A stretch of 64,000 nucleotides of DNA from Flavimaricola sp. (GCA_029255105.1 JAQWWH010000016.1:62001-126000), one strand, 5' to 3'. Shown: positions 53,813 through 62,816, counted from the first letter of the stretch. Program-made: numbers and translations. The notes: generated from the letters alone by a model not told the origin.

Positions 53813-53889
53813 TAAGGATCCGTTAGTTTTGATTTGCCATGGTGCAAGAGCGGTACAGGCGGGGACGCCGATGACCGCATCCGAAGAAG

Positions 53890-53917
53890 CCCCCCGCAAT
53901 CACTGTCTTGCGGGGGG
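53890..53917. terminator. Strong symmetric hairpin
   Basis: CCCCCCGCAA pairs perfectly with TTGCGGGGGG across an 8-base loop. No T-run is present on either strand, so it is a stable RNA stem rather than a textbook terminator. Confidence 0.5.
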
Positions 53918-53933
53918 TGGCACGGCCGATTGC

Positions 53934-53961
53934 GTCTTCGGATTAGAAGTATCCCGAGGGG
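53934..53961 (-). repeat. Dispersed intergenic repeat, copy 7 (inverted)
   Basis: On the minus strand: CCCCTCGGGATACTTCTAATCCGAAGAC, a diverged form of copies 1 and 6. It faces copy 6, 121 bases away. Confidence 0.5.
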
Positions 53962-54052
53962 ACAGGGCCGCAGGCCCTGGGGGGGCTGGCCCCCCTTGGC
54001 GGCTGAAGCCGAATATTGTCCTGCCTTTGGCGTTGCCATGGTTGCGCTGGGC

Positions 54053-55213
54053 CTATGCACCCAGGGCGCGTAGCAAATCGCGGCTTATGATGTGGCGCTG
54101 GATTTCGCTCGTCCCGTCCCAGATCCTCTCAACCCGGGCGTCGCGCCAGAAGCGCTCGATCGGGTAATCATCCATGAGGCCCATGCCACCGTGCAGCTGG
54201 ATGGCCGCATCCGTCACACGCCCCAGCATTTCACTCGCATAGAGTTTGGCAGAGGCGATTTCGCGGTTCGCCTGCAGTTTCCGGTCCAGCCGGTCGGCCG
54301 CCGCAAGGGTCAGCAGGTCCGCCGCATCGATTTCTGTGATCATGTCAGCAAGTTGGAAGCTGACGCCCTGGAACTTGCCGATCGGCTGCCCAAACTGTTC
54401 CCGACTGGCCGCATACTCCAGCGCAAGGTCAAAGACCCGACGCGCCCGCCCGACCGACATCGCGGCCACGGTGATCCGGGTTGCATAAAGCCAGGTGTTC
54501 ATCACCTCAAAGCCCTGGTCGACTTCGCCCAAGACTTGCGACTGGGGCAGTCTGCAATCGTCAAACTCCAGGATCATGTTCTTGTAGCCGCGGTGGCTGA
54601 CGGACTTGTAGCCGTCCCGGATCGTGAAACCTGGTGTCCCGCGATCAACAAGGAAGGTGGTGATCCGCTTTTTGGGCCCCCTTGGGGTCATGTCCTCGCC
54701 CGTGGCCATGAAAACGATCACGAAGTCTGCATGTTCAGCGCCCGAGATGAAATGCTTGGTTCCATTGGCAATCCAGTCACCGCCATCGCGTCGGGCGGTG
54801 CACTTCATGCCCCTCACATCGGACCCGGCCCCCGGTTCCGTCATAGCGAGCGCGTCCATCCGTTCGCCTTTGACGGCTGGGGTCAGATAGCGTTCGATCT
54901 GGTCGCCCTCGCAGGCCATCAGGATGTTTTGTGGCCGTCCAAAAAAGTGGGTGAGCGCCATGGAGCCCCGCCCAAGTTCTCGTTCAACGAGGGCGAATTC
55001 CGTGTGGTTCAGACCTGCCCCTCCGACGCTTTCGGGAAAGTTGCAGGCGTAGAAGCCCAGTTCGATGGTCTTGCGCTTTATCTCCTGGGCGATCTCTGCG
55101 GGGACTTCACCCGTTTGTTCGACGAGGTTCTCGTGCGGATAGATCTCATGTTCCACAAACCGGCGCACGGTTTGGGCAATCATTTCGTGGTCGTCATTCA
55201 GCCCGTAGAGCAT
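54053..55213 (-). CDS. Acyl-CoA dehydrogenase
   Basis: 386-residue flavoprotein. 'ALAMTEPGAGSDVRGMKCTA' is signature 1. 'WIANGTKHFISGAEHADFVIV' follows. The C-terminal helical domain has 'QLHGGMGLMDDYPIERFWRDARVERIWDGTSEIQRHIISRDLL', whose T-S-E segment carries the catalytic-base type Glu near the flavin in several family members. It introduces the 2,3-double bond into acyl-CoA and passes electrons to ETF. It lies 8 bases behind the class II aldolase-like gene and upstream of the CoA ligase, all leftward. Confidence 0.92.
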   Translation of the reverse strand: MLYGLNDDHEMIAQTVRRFVEHEIYPHENLVEQTGEVPAEIAQEIKRKTIELGFYACNFPESVGGAGLNHTEFALVERELGRGSMALTHFFGRPQNILMACEGDQIERYLTPAVKGERMDALAMTEPGAGSDVRGMKCTARRDGGDWIANGTKHFISGAEHADFVIVFMATGEDMTPRGPKKRITTFLVDRGTPGFTIRDGYKSVSHRGYKNMILEFDDCRLPQSQVLGEVDQGFEVMNTWLYATRITVAAMSVGRARRVFDLALEYAASREQFGQPIGKFQGVSFQLADMITEIDAADLLTLAAADRLDRKLQANREIASAKLYASEMLGRVTDAAIQLHGGMGLMDDYPIERFWRDARVERIWDGTSEIQRHIISRDLLRALGA

Positions 55214-55221
55214 TTTGCACC

Positions 55222-55971
55222 CTAGTTGGAGTAATTGGAGCCTTCTTCGTCAAGGATCGCCTTGAGTTCGGCAAGGTGGCGGATGTCTTGTTCGGGGTAG
55301 GCTTCGATTTCCGCAGCCGTTTTTTCGGCTACGTCATCGGGCAGAACCCGAAGTGGCTGGCCGGTCTGGAGGGCGCGGATGTATGTTTCGGCCGACCGTT
55401 CGAAATAGAACAGTCTGTTGAACGTCTCGGCCACGGTCGCCCCGATCACAAGCACGCCGTGGTTGCCCATCACCATCACCTTCCTCTTTGGATCGGTGAA
55501 CAGTGCTGCACAGCGTTCCCCCTCTTCCTCGAAGGCCAGCCCGCCATAGTCCTCGTCGATGACGACCCTGTCGTAGAACATGGCCGAGTTCTGGTCGATG
55601 GCCGGCAGCCGCGAGTCCGCAAGGCTGGCAAGCACCGTGGCAAAGATCGAATGGCAGTGCATCGCACAGCGGGCATGAGGAACATGCCGGTGGATCGCCC
55701 CGTGCAGACCCCAGGCCGTAGGGTCGGGCGCGTTGGGTCCGGTCAGCGCATCCGGGTCATCCGCATCAACGACAATAAGGTCGGAGGCCCGGATGCGGGA
55801 AAAATGCATCTGATTGGGGTTCATCAGGAACTTTGTGCCGCTATCGTTGATCGCGAGGGAAAAATGATTTGCGACTGCTTCGTGCAGGTTAAGCCGTGCG
55901 GTCCAGCGGAAAGCGGCAGCCAGGTCGACGCGCGCCTCCCAGTGGTCAAGGTTTGGTCGGTCCTGTTTCAT
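55222..55971 (-). CDS. Class II aldolase/adducin family protein
   Basis: 249-residue protein of the fuculose-aldolase/adducin fold. 'NHFSLAINDSGTKFLMNPNQMHFSRIRASDLIVVDADD' is the N-terminal part. 'HRHVPHARCAMHCHSIFATVLASL' gives the zinc-binding His pair, and 'MVMGNHGVLVIGATVAETFNRLFYFERSAE' contains the third His. True aldolase activity is uncertain; relatives act on hydroxy acids or sugar phosphates. ATG at 55971 has GAGGAG upstream; a TTG at 55989 is less likely. It is the first gene of the leftward acyl-CoA block. Confidence 0.83.
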   Translation of the reverse strand: MKQDRPNLDHWEARVDLAAAFRWTARLNLHEAVANHFSLAINDSGTKFLMNPNQMHFSRIRASDLIVVDADDPDALTGPNAPDPTAWGLHGAIHRHVPHARCAMHCHSIFATVLASLADSRLPAIDQNSAMFYDRVVIDEDYGGLAFEEEGERCAALFTDPKRKVMVMGNHGVLVIGATVAETFNRLFYFERSAETYIRALQTGQPLRVLPDDVAEKTAAEIEAYPEQDIRHLAELKAILDEEGSNYSN

Positions 55972-56107
55972 GGTCAAAAGTCTCCTCAAGCCTTGGCAAG
56001 ACGCTGACAGGGCCGCTTTGCGCCTTCAAGCCAGAAAGCGACAGGGCGGGTCGGATTGCCGTCGGGACCGTCTTGCAGACGTTGCATGATTGGTGTCAGA
56101 TTTGGAA

Positions 56108-57907
56108 ATGGTACATCACATAAAAACTTGGGCCGAGAGTGCCCCCCGTCTTGTCGCAGTTGCTGCAGGTCGCTCGCCCGCCGATATGGTCATTCGTGGC
56201 GGCAAACTGGTCAATGTTCAAAGTCGCGAAGTTCTCGATGGATGGCAGGTTGCTGTCGCCGACGGCCGCTTTTCCTATGTCGGGCCTGACGCGTCCCATT
56301 GCATCGGTCCCGATACCGAGGTGATCGAGGCCGAGGGCCGCTACATGATCCCCGGCCTGTGCGACGGCCACATGCATATCGAAAGCGGTATGCTGACCCC
56401 GGCCGAGTTTGCGGCAGCCGTCATCCCGCATGGCACAACGACCATGTTCACCGACCCGCATGAAATTGCCAACGTTCTGGGGCTGGCGGGTGTGCGCATG
56501 ATGCATGACGAGGCCCTTATGCAGCCGGTCAACATCTTTACCCAGATGCCCTCCTGCGCCCCCTCTGCCCCGGGTCTTGAGACGACTGGCTATGAGATTG
56601 GCCCAGATGACGTCGCCGAGGCGATGACATGGCCGGGCATAATCGGGCTGGGTGAGATGATGAATTACCCCGGTGTCATCAACGGCGACCCACAGATGCT
56701 GGCCGAGATGGCGGCGACGATGGTGGCGGGCAAGACGGTCGGGGGGCACTACGCCTCGCCCGACCGGGGCATCCCGTTTCACGCCTATGTCGCAGGTGGT
56801 CCGGCTGACGATCACGAAGGCACTGCTGAGGGTGATGCCGTGGCCCGCGCCCGCCAGGGCATGCGCTCGATGCTGCGGCTGGGATCGGCGTGGTACGATG
56901 TCGAAAGCCAGATCACGGCGATCACGCAAAAGGGGCTCGACCCCCGGAACTTTATCCTTTGCACCGATGATTGCCATTCGGGGACGCTGGTCAATGAGGG
57001 CCATATGAACCGTGTGGTCCGCCATGCCATCGCCTGCGGCTGTGATCCCTTGATCGCCTTGCAGATGGCAACGGTGAATACTGCCGCCCATTTTGGGCTG
57101 GAACGCGAGTTGGGGAGCATCGCTCCCGGTCGTCGTGCAGATGTTATTTTGACGTCGGATCTAAATTTGATCCCGATTGATGTGGTAATCGCGCGCGGTG
57201 TGACTGTCGCCCGTGATGGCAAGATCACCGTAGACTGCCCACATTATGACTGGCCCGACAGCGCCCGCCAGACTGTCCGGCTGGGCAAGACGCTGGCCGC
57301 CGCGGACTTTGAGATTGCTGCTCCCGAAGGGGCCAATGCCGTCAAGGCCAAGGTGATTGGGGTTGTCGAAAATCAGGCACCGACAAAGGCGCTCACCGCA
57401 GAGCTGCCGGTCGTCGAAGGCCTCGTCGAGGCGGAGGGCGGCGTCGCGCAAATTGCGCTTTTGGAACGCCACAGGGCGACGGGCGGTGTCACCAATGGCT
57501 TTGTCTCGGGCTTTGGCTACGAGGGCGAGATGGCCATCGCCTCTACCGTGGCACACGACAGCCACCATATGATCGTCGTCGGCACCAGCCGCGAGATGAT
57601 GGCCAAGGCGGCCAACCGGCTAGGCGAAGTGGGCGGCGGGATCACGGTCTGGAAGGACGGGGCAGAAATCGCCCTTGTCGAATTACCCATCGCCGGATTG
57701 ATGTCCGACAGCCCTGCGGCACAAGTCGCGGCCAAGGCCGATGCAATGGTCGCGGCGATGGCCTCCTGCGGCTGCGTACTCAACAACGCCTATATGCAGC
57801 ATTCCTTGCTGGCGCTTGTGGTGATCCCGGAACTCAGGATATCCGACCTGGGATTGGTCGACGTCAGGACCTTTGAGATTACCGACCTGTTCGAGGACAA
57901 CGCATGA
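56108..57907 (+). CDS. ade: Adenine deaminase
   Basis: About 599 residues of the amidohydrolase superfamily, converting adenine to hypoxanthine and ammonia. 'MIPGLCDGHMHIESGMLTPAEFA' carries the metal-binding H-x-H, 'TTTMFTDPHEIANVLGLAG' the adenine-deaminase signature, and 'FILCTDDCHSGTLVNEGHMNRVV' the later metal Asp. The C-terminal domain ('GFGYEGEMAIASTVAHDSHHMIVVG') is also diagnostic. In-frame TTG (56090) and GTG (56093) starts exist; none has a good Shine-Dalgarno. The stop overlaps amn (ATGA). Confidence 0.92.
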   Translation: MVHHIKTWAESAPRLVAVAAGRSPADMVIRGGKLVNVQSREVLDGWQVAVADGRFSYVGPDASHCIGPDTEVIEAEGRYMIPGLCDGHMHIESGMLTPAEFAAAVIPHGTTTMFTDPHEIANVLGLAGVRMMHDEALMQPVNIFTQMPSCAPSAPGLETTGYEIGPDDVAEAMTWPGIIGLGEMMNYPGVINGDPQMLAEMAATMVAGKTVGGHYASPDRGIPFHAYVAGGPADDHEGTAEGDAVARARQGMRSMLRLGSAWYDVESQITAITQKGLDPRNFILCTDDCHSGTLVNEGHMNRVVRHAIACGCDPLIALQMATVNTAAHFGLERELGSIAPGRRADVILTSDLNLIPIDVVIARGVTVARDGKITVDCPHYDWPDSARQTVRLGKTLAAADFEIAAPEGANAVKAKVIGVVENQAPTKALTAELPVVEGLVEAEGGVAQIALLERHRATGGVTNGFVSGFGYEGEMAIASTVAHDSHHMIVVGTSREMMAKAANRLGEVGGGITVWKDGAEIALVELPIAGLMSDSPAAQVAAKADAMVAAMASCGCVLNNAYMQHSLLALVVIPELRISDLGLVDVRTFEITDLFEDNA

Positions 57908-59385
57908 CCCTGTCAGAGCCGACCGAAATCCATACCCCACCGATGACCGCACCCGAGGCGTTCACCGATCCGGCCCGCGCTGTTCAAAGGTTGACCAAGC
58001 TTTACGCAGAGGCTGTCGCCTTTCTGGGTGAAAACTTTGCCAAAGCGATGACCGAGGGTCGTCCCGCAGGACGTGTCCGCGCGTTCTACCCCGAGATCCG
58101 GTTTGCGACCTCTACCTTTGAATTGGCTGACAGCCGTCTAAGCTTTGGTCATGTCGCCCAACCTGGCGTCTACTCGACCACGATCACCCGCCCGGTCCTC
58201 TTTGGGAACTACCTTGAACAGCAGATCAAGCTTTTGATCCAGAACCACAATGTGCCGGTTCTTATCGGGGTGTCTGATACGCCGATGCCGCTGCATTTTG
58301 CGATGGCGAATGATGCGGCCATATCCGTCCCGCAAGAGGGGGCGGCGGACTTTCACCTGCGCGACGTCTTTGATGTGCCGGACCTGTCGACAACCAACGA
58401 TGACATCGTCAATGGGGCTGGCTTTCATTATCCGGACGGCTCTGCCCCGCTGGCTCCGTTCACGGCCCAGCGAGTAGACTATTCACTGGCCCGGCTGTCG
58501 CATTACACAGCGACTGCGCCTGACCATTTCCAGAACCACGTCCTGTTCACAAACTACCAGTTCTATGTCGAAGAGTTTGAGGCCTACGCCCGCAAAATGC
58601 TGGCCGATCCCGACAGCGGCTATACCGCCTTTGTCGGTCCGGGGAACACGATCCTGACCACGGCGGATGGTGATCTGCCCGTGCCGGCCAAGCTGCCGCA
58701 AATGCCGAGTTATCACCTCAAGCGTGAGAATGGGGCGGGCATCACACTTGTGAACATCGGGGTCGGGCCGTCGAATGCCAAGACAGCGACGGATCATATT
58801 GCAGTTCTGCGACCACATGCCTGGCTGATGGTCGGCCATTGCGCCGGCCTTCGCAACTCGCAGCGGCTGGGCGATTTTGTCCTGGCCCACGCCTATCTGC
58901 GAGAGGACAAGGTCCTCGACGATGACCTTCCGGTCTGGGTGCCGATTCCACCCCTGGCCGAGATCCAAATTGCCCTAGAGAATGCTGTGGCCGCTGTAAC
59001 CGAGCTTGAGGGGTACGAACTCAAGCGGATCATGCGGACGGGGACGGTTGCCAGCCTTGATAACCGCAATTGGGAGTTGCGCGATCAGACCGGACCTGTC
59101 CAGCGACTGTCCCAGTCCCGCGCTATCGCGCTCGATATGGAAAGTGCCACGATCGCGGCCAACGGTTTCCGGTTTCGCGTTCCTTACGGGACGCTTTTGT
59201 GCGTCAGTGACAAGCCCCTTCACGGTGAGCTGAAACTGCCCGGAATGGCATCGGATTTCTATAAGACTCAGGTTTCAAGGCACTTGATGATCGGCATCCG
59301 GGCGATGGAACGTTTGCGCGACATGCCACTCGAACGGATACACAGCCGCAAGTTGCGTAGCTTTGAAGAGACGGCTTTCCTCTGA
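57904..59385 (+). CDS. amn: AMP nucleosidase
   Basis: 493-residue enzyme hydrolysing AMP to adenine and ribose 5-phosphate. The N-terminal Amn domain ('YPEIRFATSTFELADSRLSFGHVAQPGVYSTTITRP') precedes a nucleoside-phosphorylase-like C-terminal domain ('GITLVNIGVGPSNAKTATDHIAVLRPHAWLMVGHCAGLRNSQRLGDFVLAHAY' and 'ALDMESATIAANGFRFRVPYGTLLCVSDKPLHGELKLPG'). Length is close to E. coli Amn. It is translationally coupled to adenine deaminase, which takes its product, giving a compact AMP-to-hypoxanthine route. Confidence 0.95.
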   Translation: MTLSEPTEIHTPPMTAPEAFTDPARAVQRLTKLYAEAVAFLGENFAKAMTEGRPAGRVRAFYPEIRFATSTFELADSRLSFGHVAQPGVYSTTITRPVLFGNYLEQQIKLLIQNHNVPVLIGVSDTPMPLHFAMANDAAISVPQEGAADFHLRDVFDVPDLSTTNDDIVNGAGFHYPDGSAPLAPFTAQRVDYSLARLSHYTATAPDHFQNHVLFTNYQFYVEEFEAYARKMLADPDSGYTAFVGPGNTILTTADGDLPVPAKLPQMPSYHLKRENGAGITLVNIGVGPSNAKTATDHIAVLRPHAWLMVGHCAGLRNSQRLGDFVLAHAYLREDKVLDDDLPVWVPIPPLAEIQIALENAVAAVTELEGYELKRIMRTGTVASLDNRNWELRDQTGPVQRLSQSRAIALDMESATIAANGFRFRVPYGTLLCVSDKPLHGELKLPGMASDFYKTQVSRHLMIGIRAMERLRDMPLERIHSRKLRSFEETAFL

Positions 59386-59517
59386 AATCGCCAAAATGCC
59401 TACAATCCGCGCTGTTTTCCCTTGCATTGTGCCTCAATTTCTTGTGGACCTATACAACATCGCGTGTGTAGGCACGAAATTGGCCCCAATTGCGGGCTGC
59501 GAGCAGGGAGACCAGAA

Positions 59518-59808
59518 ATGGCAAAAGCACCAATGACAAAGGCGCAGCTTATCGCTGCCCTGGCCGAGAAGACTGAGACCGACAAGAAATCCGCTGCAGC
59601 AGCGCTGGACGCCATGGTGGCGATCATCACCGACGAAGTGTCCGGTGGCGGTGCAGTTACGCTTCCGGGTGTTGGCAAGATTTATTGCCGTGAGCGCCCC
59701 GAGCGTATGGTCCGCAACCCCGCGACGGGCGAGCAGATCAAGAAAGAGTCCGACAAGGTGGTCAAGATGACCATCGCCAAGGCACTCAAAGACAGCGTGA
59801 ACGGCTAA
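59518..59808 (+). CDS. HU family DNA-binding protein
   Basis: 96-residue histone-like protein. 'MTKAQLIAALAEKTETDKKSAAAALDAMVAIITDEV' forms the helical dimer base, and 'GVGKIYCRERPERMVRNPATGEQIK' the DNA-clasping beta-arm with the RNPATG motif. It compacts the nucleoid and assists replication and recombination. The ATG at 59518 follows AGGGAG by 8 bases; an open frame upstream is not used. A strong terminator follows. Confidence 0.94.
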   Translation: MAKAPMTKAQLIAALAEKTETDKKSAAAALDAMVAIITDEVSGGGAVTLPGVGKIYCRERPERMVRNPATGEQIKKESDKVVKMTIAKALKDSVNG

Positions 59809-59833
59809 GCCGCTTCACCAGTCTGACGGTTTC

Positions 59834-59860
59834 AAGGGTCGCCCATCGGGCGACCCTTTT
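59834..59860 (+). terminator. Intrinsic terminator of the HU gene
   Basis: AAGGGTCGCCC (59834-59844) pairs with GGGCGACCCTT (59848-59858) over an ATC loop and runs into TTTT. Confidence 0.92.
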
Positions 59861-59925
59861 GTTTGTGGCAAGGGCTATGGTCATTTCCTGCTGCGGGGTC
59901 TAGCAAATCCGCGAAAGGGGACATC

Positions 59926-60813
59926 ATGGACGTTCGTGCGATTGCAATGGGGCTGGTCTTTGCGATCATCTGGTCCTCGGCCTTTACCTCGGCACGTGTC
60001 ATCGTCGAGTATGCGCCGCCCCTGACGGCGCTCGCCCTGCGCTTTCTGGTATCCGGCCTTATCGGCATCCTTATTGCCGCAGCCCTTGGCCAAAGCGCCT
60101 GGCTGAGCCGGCGGCAATGGACCGGAGTCGTCGTCTTTGGCATCTGCCAGAACGCCCTTTACCTTGGCATGAACTTTGTCGCGATGCAGACGGTCGAGGC
60201 GTCTTTTGCGGCCATCATCGCCTCGACCATGCCGCTTCTTGTTGCGCTTGTCGGCTGGGCCTTTCTTGGGGATCGGCCCCGTCCGCTGGCAATCGGCGGA
60301 CTTCTTGCCGGTGTTGTTGGCGTGGCCATCATCATGGGATCGCGGCTGCAGGGCCATGTCGATCCGCTTGGCACCATCTTGTGCGTGCTAGGGGTCGTGT
60401 CCCTGACAGTGGCGACCCTGGCCGTGCGGGGCGCGTCGTCGGGCGGCAACGTCCTGATGATCGTTGGGCTGCAGATGCTGGTCGGGGCGGCCCTGCTGGC
60501 GATTCCGGCGGCCCTGTTTGAAACATTTGACGTCACCTGGAACTGGCAGCTTGGCGTCGCATTCGGTTACACCACGCTCTTCCCCGGCCTCGTTGCAACC
60601 GTTGTCTGGTTTCTGCTGGTGCAGCGGATCGGCGCAGTCAAGGCGGCAACGTTCCACTTTCTCAACCCGTTCTTCGGGGTGGCCATCGCGGCGGTCTTGT
60701 TGGGGGAAAGCCTCGACCTTCTGGATATTCTGGGGGTTGTCATTATCGCTGGTGGCATCCTTGCCGTTCAGCTGTCACGGCAAAGCGTCAGGCCGCAGCC
60801 CACGATGAGTTGA
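59926..60813 (+). CDS. EamA-family DMT superfamily transporter
   Basis: 295-residue inner-membrane protein, ten predicted helices arranged as two EamA repeats. Repeat 1 ends near 'ASTMPLLVALVGWAFLGDRPRPLAIGGLLAGVVGVAIIMG' and repeat 2 near 'FLNPFFGVAIAAVLLGESLDLLDILGVVIIAGGILAVQL'; both are canonical. Members export amino acids or other metabolites. GAAAGGGGAC precedes the ATG at 59926, whereas the longer frame from 59863 has no support. Substrate unknown. Confidence 0.88.
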   Translation: MDVRAIAMGLVFAIIWSSAFTSARVIVEYAPPLTALALRFLVSGLIGILIAAALGQSAWLSRRQWTGVVVFGICQNALYLGMNFVAMQTVEASFAAIIASTMPLLVALVGWAFLGDRPRPLAIGGLLAGVVGVAIIMGSRLQGHVDPLGTILCVLGVVSLTVATLAVRGASSGGNVLMIVGLQMLVGAALLAIPAALFETFDVTWNWQLGVAFGYTTLFPGLVATVVWFLLVQRIGAVKAATFHFLNPFFGVAIAAVLLGESLDLLDILGVVIIAGGILAVQLSRQSVRPQPTMS

Positions 60814-60871
60814 CCCTTTGTAACCCGACAAGGGGCTGACAGCACTACGACCTTTGACCATGGTCGGGCGC

Positions 60872-61585
60872 ATGGAGCTTTTGTTCGGATATCTGGCCGG
60901 TCTGCTGACCCTGATCAACCCCTGCGTCCTGCCGGTGTTGCCGATTGTTCTGGCGACGGCCCTTCAGGCGACGCGCTGGGGGCCGGTGGCGCTGGCGGCA
61001 GGGATGAGCCTGTCCTTTGTCACCTTTGGTCTGGGTTTAGTGGTCTTTGGTCGGGCCATCGGCCTTATGCCGGAAACTGTGGCGCAAGTAGGTGCCCTGT
61101 TCATGATAGGCTTTGGGGCGGTGTTGCTCGTCCCCCGCTTTTCGGACCGCTTTGCCCTTGCGACGGCTGGCGTCTCGGCCCGGGCGGATGCGGGGATCGA
61201 CAGGATCGACCAAAGCGGGGTCCAAGGCCAGTTTCTGGGGGGCCTGCTGCTGGGGGCGGTCTGGGTGCCTTGCGTCGGGCCAACCCTGGGCGGGGCCTCT
61301 GCGCTTGCCTCTCAGGGGGAAAGCCTGCTTTGGGCCGGGGCGATCATGGTCTCTTTTGCCCTAGGTATCTCAACCATCATTATTGCGCTGGGCTATGGCG
61401 CCCAAAACGCCATCCGAAGTCGCCGCGACCTGCTGCGCAGGATTGCGGAGAAAGCACGGCCTGCAATGGGCATCATATTTGTCCTGACCGGCCTCGCCCT
61501 GTTCCTGGAACTACACAAATACGCCGAGATCTGGCTGATCCAGACCTTGCCCTTCTGGCTTCAGGACCTGTCGGTCCGCTTTTGA
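60872..61585 (+). CDS. ccdA: Cytochrome c biogenesis protein CcdA
   Basis: About 237-residue membrane protein, six helices, moving reductant from cytoplasmic thioredoxin to the periplasm. The two redox cysteines lie in 'LINPCVLPVLPIVLATAL' and 'WVPCVGPTLGGASALA'. Starts at 60854 (TTG), 60860 (ATG) and 60872 (ATG) are in frame; 60872 places Met just before the first helix. It is 14 bases upstream of a Tat-exported thioredoxin-like gene, its likely periplasmic acceptor. Confidence 0.85.
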   Translation: MELLFGYLAGLLTLINPCVLPVLPIVLATALQATRWGPVALAAGMSLSFVTFGLGLVVFGRAIGLMPETVAQVGALFMIGFGAVLLVPRFSDRFALATAGVSARADAGIDRIDQSGVQGQFLGGLLLGAVWVPCVGPTLGGASALASQGESLLWAGAIMVSFALGISTIIIALGYGAQNAIRSRRDLLRRIAEKARPAMGIIFVLTGLALFLELHKYAEIWLIQTLPFWLQDLSVRF

Positions 61586-61599
61586 CAAGGAGAATGCTC

Positions 61600-62007
61600 A
61601 TGCACCGTCGCACCTTCCTCACCCTCACCGGGGCCGCCACAATTGCGCCGCTGACGGCCCATGCTGCACCACTGGACTATACTCCGGGGCTTGTGACCGA
61701 GAGGCTTGCCGCGGGCGAGACGGTTTTCGTGGATTTCAAGGCCAGTTGGTGTTCCACCTGCGCTGCGCAGTCGCGTGTGCTCGACAGCCTGAAGGCCGCC
61801 AATCCGGCGTACGAGGCGAACATCACCTTTATAGACGTCGATTGGGATACCCATGGCAACGGCGATTTGGCCAACAGCCTGAACATCCCGCGACGGTCGA
61901 CGCTGGTGGTTCTGCGCGGCGATCAAGAGCTTGGACGTATCGTGGCCGGAACCGCACAGCGCGATATTCAGGCGCTGATGGATATTGCGCTGTCAGCCTC
62001 GTCCTGA
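61600..62007 (+). CDS. Tat-exported thioredoxin-family protein
   Basis: 135-residue protein. The N-terminus 'MHRRTFLTLTGAATIAPLTA' has a twin-arginine signal (RRTFLTL) with cleavage after AHA near residue 23. The mature domain holds the redox motif 'FKASWCSTCAAQSRVL' (CSTC), cis-Pro region 'NIPRRSTLVVL'. AAGGAG sits 7 bases before the ATG at 61600. It probably receives electrons from the adjacent CcdA and reduces periplasmic disulfides. Its last 40 bases overlap the converging bhcR gene. Confidence 0.86.
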   Translation: MHRRTFLTLTGAATIAPLTAHAAPLDYTPGLVTERLAAGETVFVDFKASWCSTCAAQSRVLDSLKAANPAYEANITFIDVDWDTHGNGDLANSLNIPRRSTLVVLRGDQELGRIVAGTAQRDIQALMDIALSASS

Positions 62008-62816
62008 CGCGGGCGGCCGCCGATAGCGAGGGTCAGGGCATCAGCTGCCCTGATCACCCGTTCACCCAATCTGGCGATCGACTGATCCTCGATCCGGCTG
62101 GTGGGGCCTGACACGGAAACCCCTGCCACAGCCTCGCCATGCACGTCATAGATGGCAGCGGCGATGCAGCGCATGCCAAGGTTCTTCTCTTCTGCATCGA
62201 TAGAGTAACCGCGCCCCTGTATCGCAACGAGGTCCCGGCGCAGGTCGTCGGGGGCCGTCAGGGTGTGCTGGGTGAATGAGGTCAACACATTGCCCTCAAG
62301 GAACCGGTCCAGCCGGTCAGGGGGCATCTGCGCCAACAATGCCTTGCCGATGCCAGAGGCATGCAGGGGCGACATGGTGCCCGGCGGAAAGAACGCGCGG
62401 ATCGAGGCGTGGGTTTCGACCTGGCTGACGAACAGGACCGATCCGCCCTGTTGCACCCCAAGGTTCGCCGTTTCGCCCGTCGCCTCCATAAGGTCGCGCA
62501 GGATGGGACGGGCGCGATCTACAAGCGAGGTCCGCCGCAGAAAGCGTGAGCCGATCAGAAACGCCCCCGCACCGATATGCCAAAGCTGCTGATCAGCCTC
62601 AAAGTCGACGATGCCGCGTCCCTGAAGGGTGACAAGCACCCGGTAGACAGTGGCCGGAGATTGGTCGAGGTCCGACGCGAGGCCCGACAAGGTAGACCCT
62701 CCCATCTCGCTTAGCCGTTCAAGAACTTCCATCGCGCGATCCAGCGACTTGATGGTGTTCTGTTCGGTCTTGTCCTCCCAGTCGCGGGGACGGCCGCGGG
62801 CCTTGCGTTCGGTCAT
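61968..62816 (-). CDS. bhcR: IclR-family regulator, BhcR-like
   Basis: 282 residues. N-terminal winged helix ('SLDRAMEVLERLSEMGGSTLSGLASDLDQSPATVYRVLVTLQGRGIVDFE'), then the IclR effector-binding domain ('VQQGGSVLFVSQVETHASIRAF', 'LHASGIGKALLAQMPPD', 'EKNLGMRCIAAAIYDVHGEAVAGVSVSGPTSRI'). It is divergent from an aspartate:glyoxylate aminotransferase-type gene. That is the arrangement of bhcR and bhcA in Paracoccus denitrificans, where BhcR responds to glyoxylate. The symbol rests on that context. Confidence 0.85.
   Translation of the reverse strand: MTERKARGRPRDWEDKTEQNTIKSLDRAMEVLERLSEMGGSTLSGLASDLDQSPATVYRVLVTLQGRGIVDFEADQQLWHIGAGAFLIGSRFLRRTSLVDRARPILRDLMEATGETANLGVQQGGSVLFVSQVETHASIRAFFPPGTMSPLHASGIGKALLAQMPPDRLDRFLEGNVLTSFTQHTLTAPDDLRRDLVAIQGRGYSIDAEEKNLGMRCIAAAIYDVHGEAVAGVSVSGPTSRIEDQSIARLGERVIRAADALTLAIGGRPRQDEADSAISISA

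Larger units (their letters stand above)
53748..54052. other. Hairpin-rich intergenic region with two inverted repeat copies
   Basis: 305 bases between co-directional catabolic genes with no protein gene. It contains repeat copies 6 and 7 facing each other, a perfect 10-bp stem (53890-53899 with 53908-53917), AGGGCC-GCA-GGCCCT (53964-53978) and GGGGGG-CTGG-CCCCCC (53980-53995). The run of stems would attenuate transcription from the dehydrogenase into the ligase gene. Confidence 0.65.

Noticed and set aside
54092..55225. 377-codon frame opposite the acyl-CoA dehydrogenase
   Set aside because: Antisense shadow without motifs.
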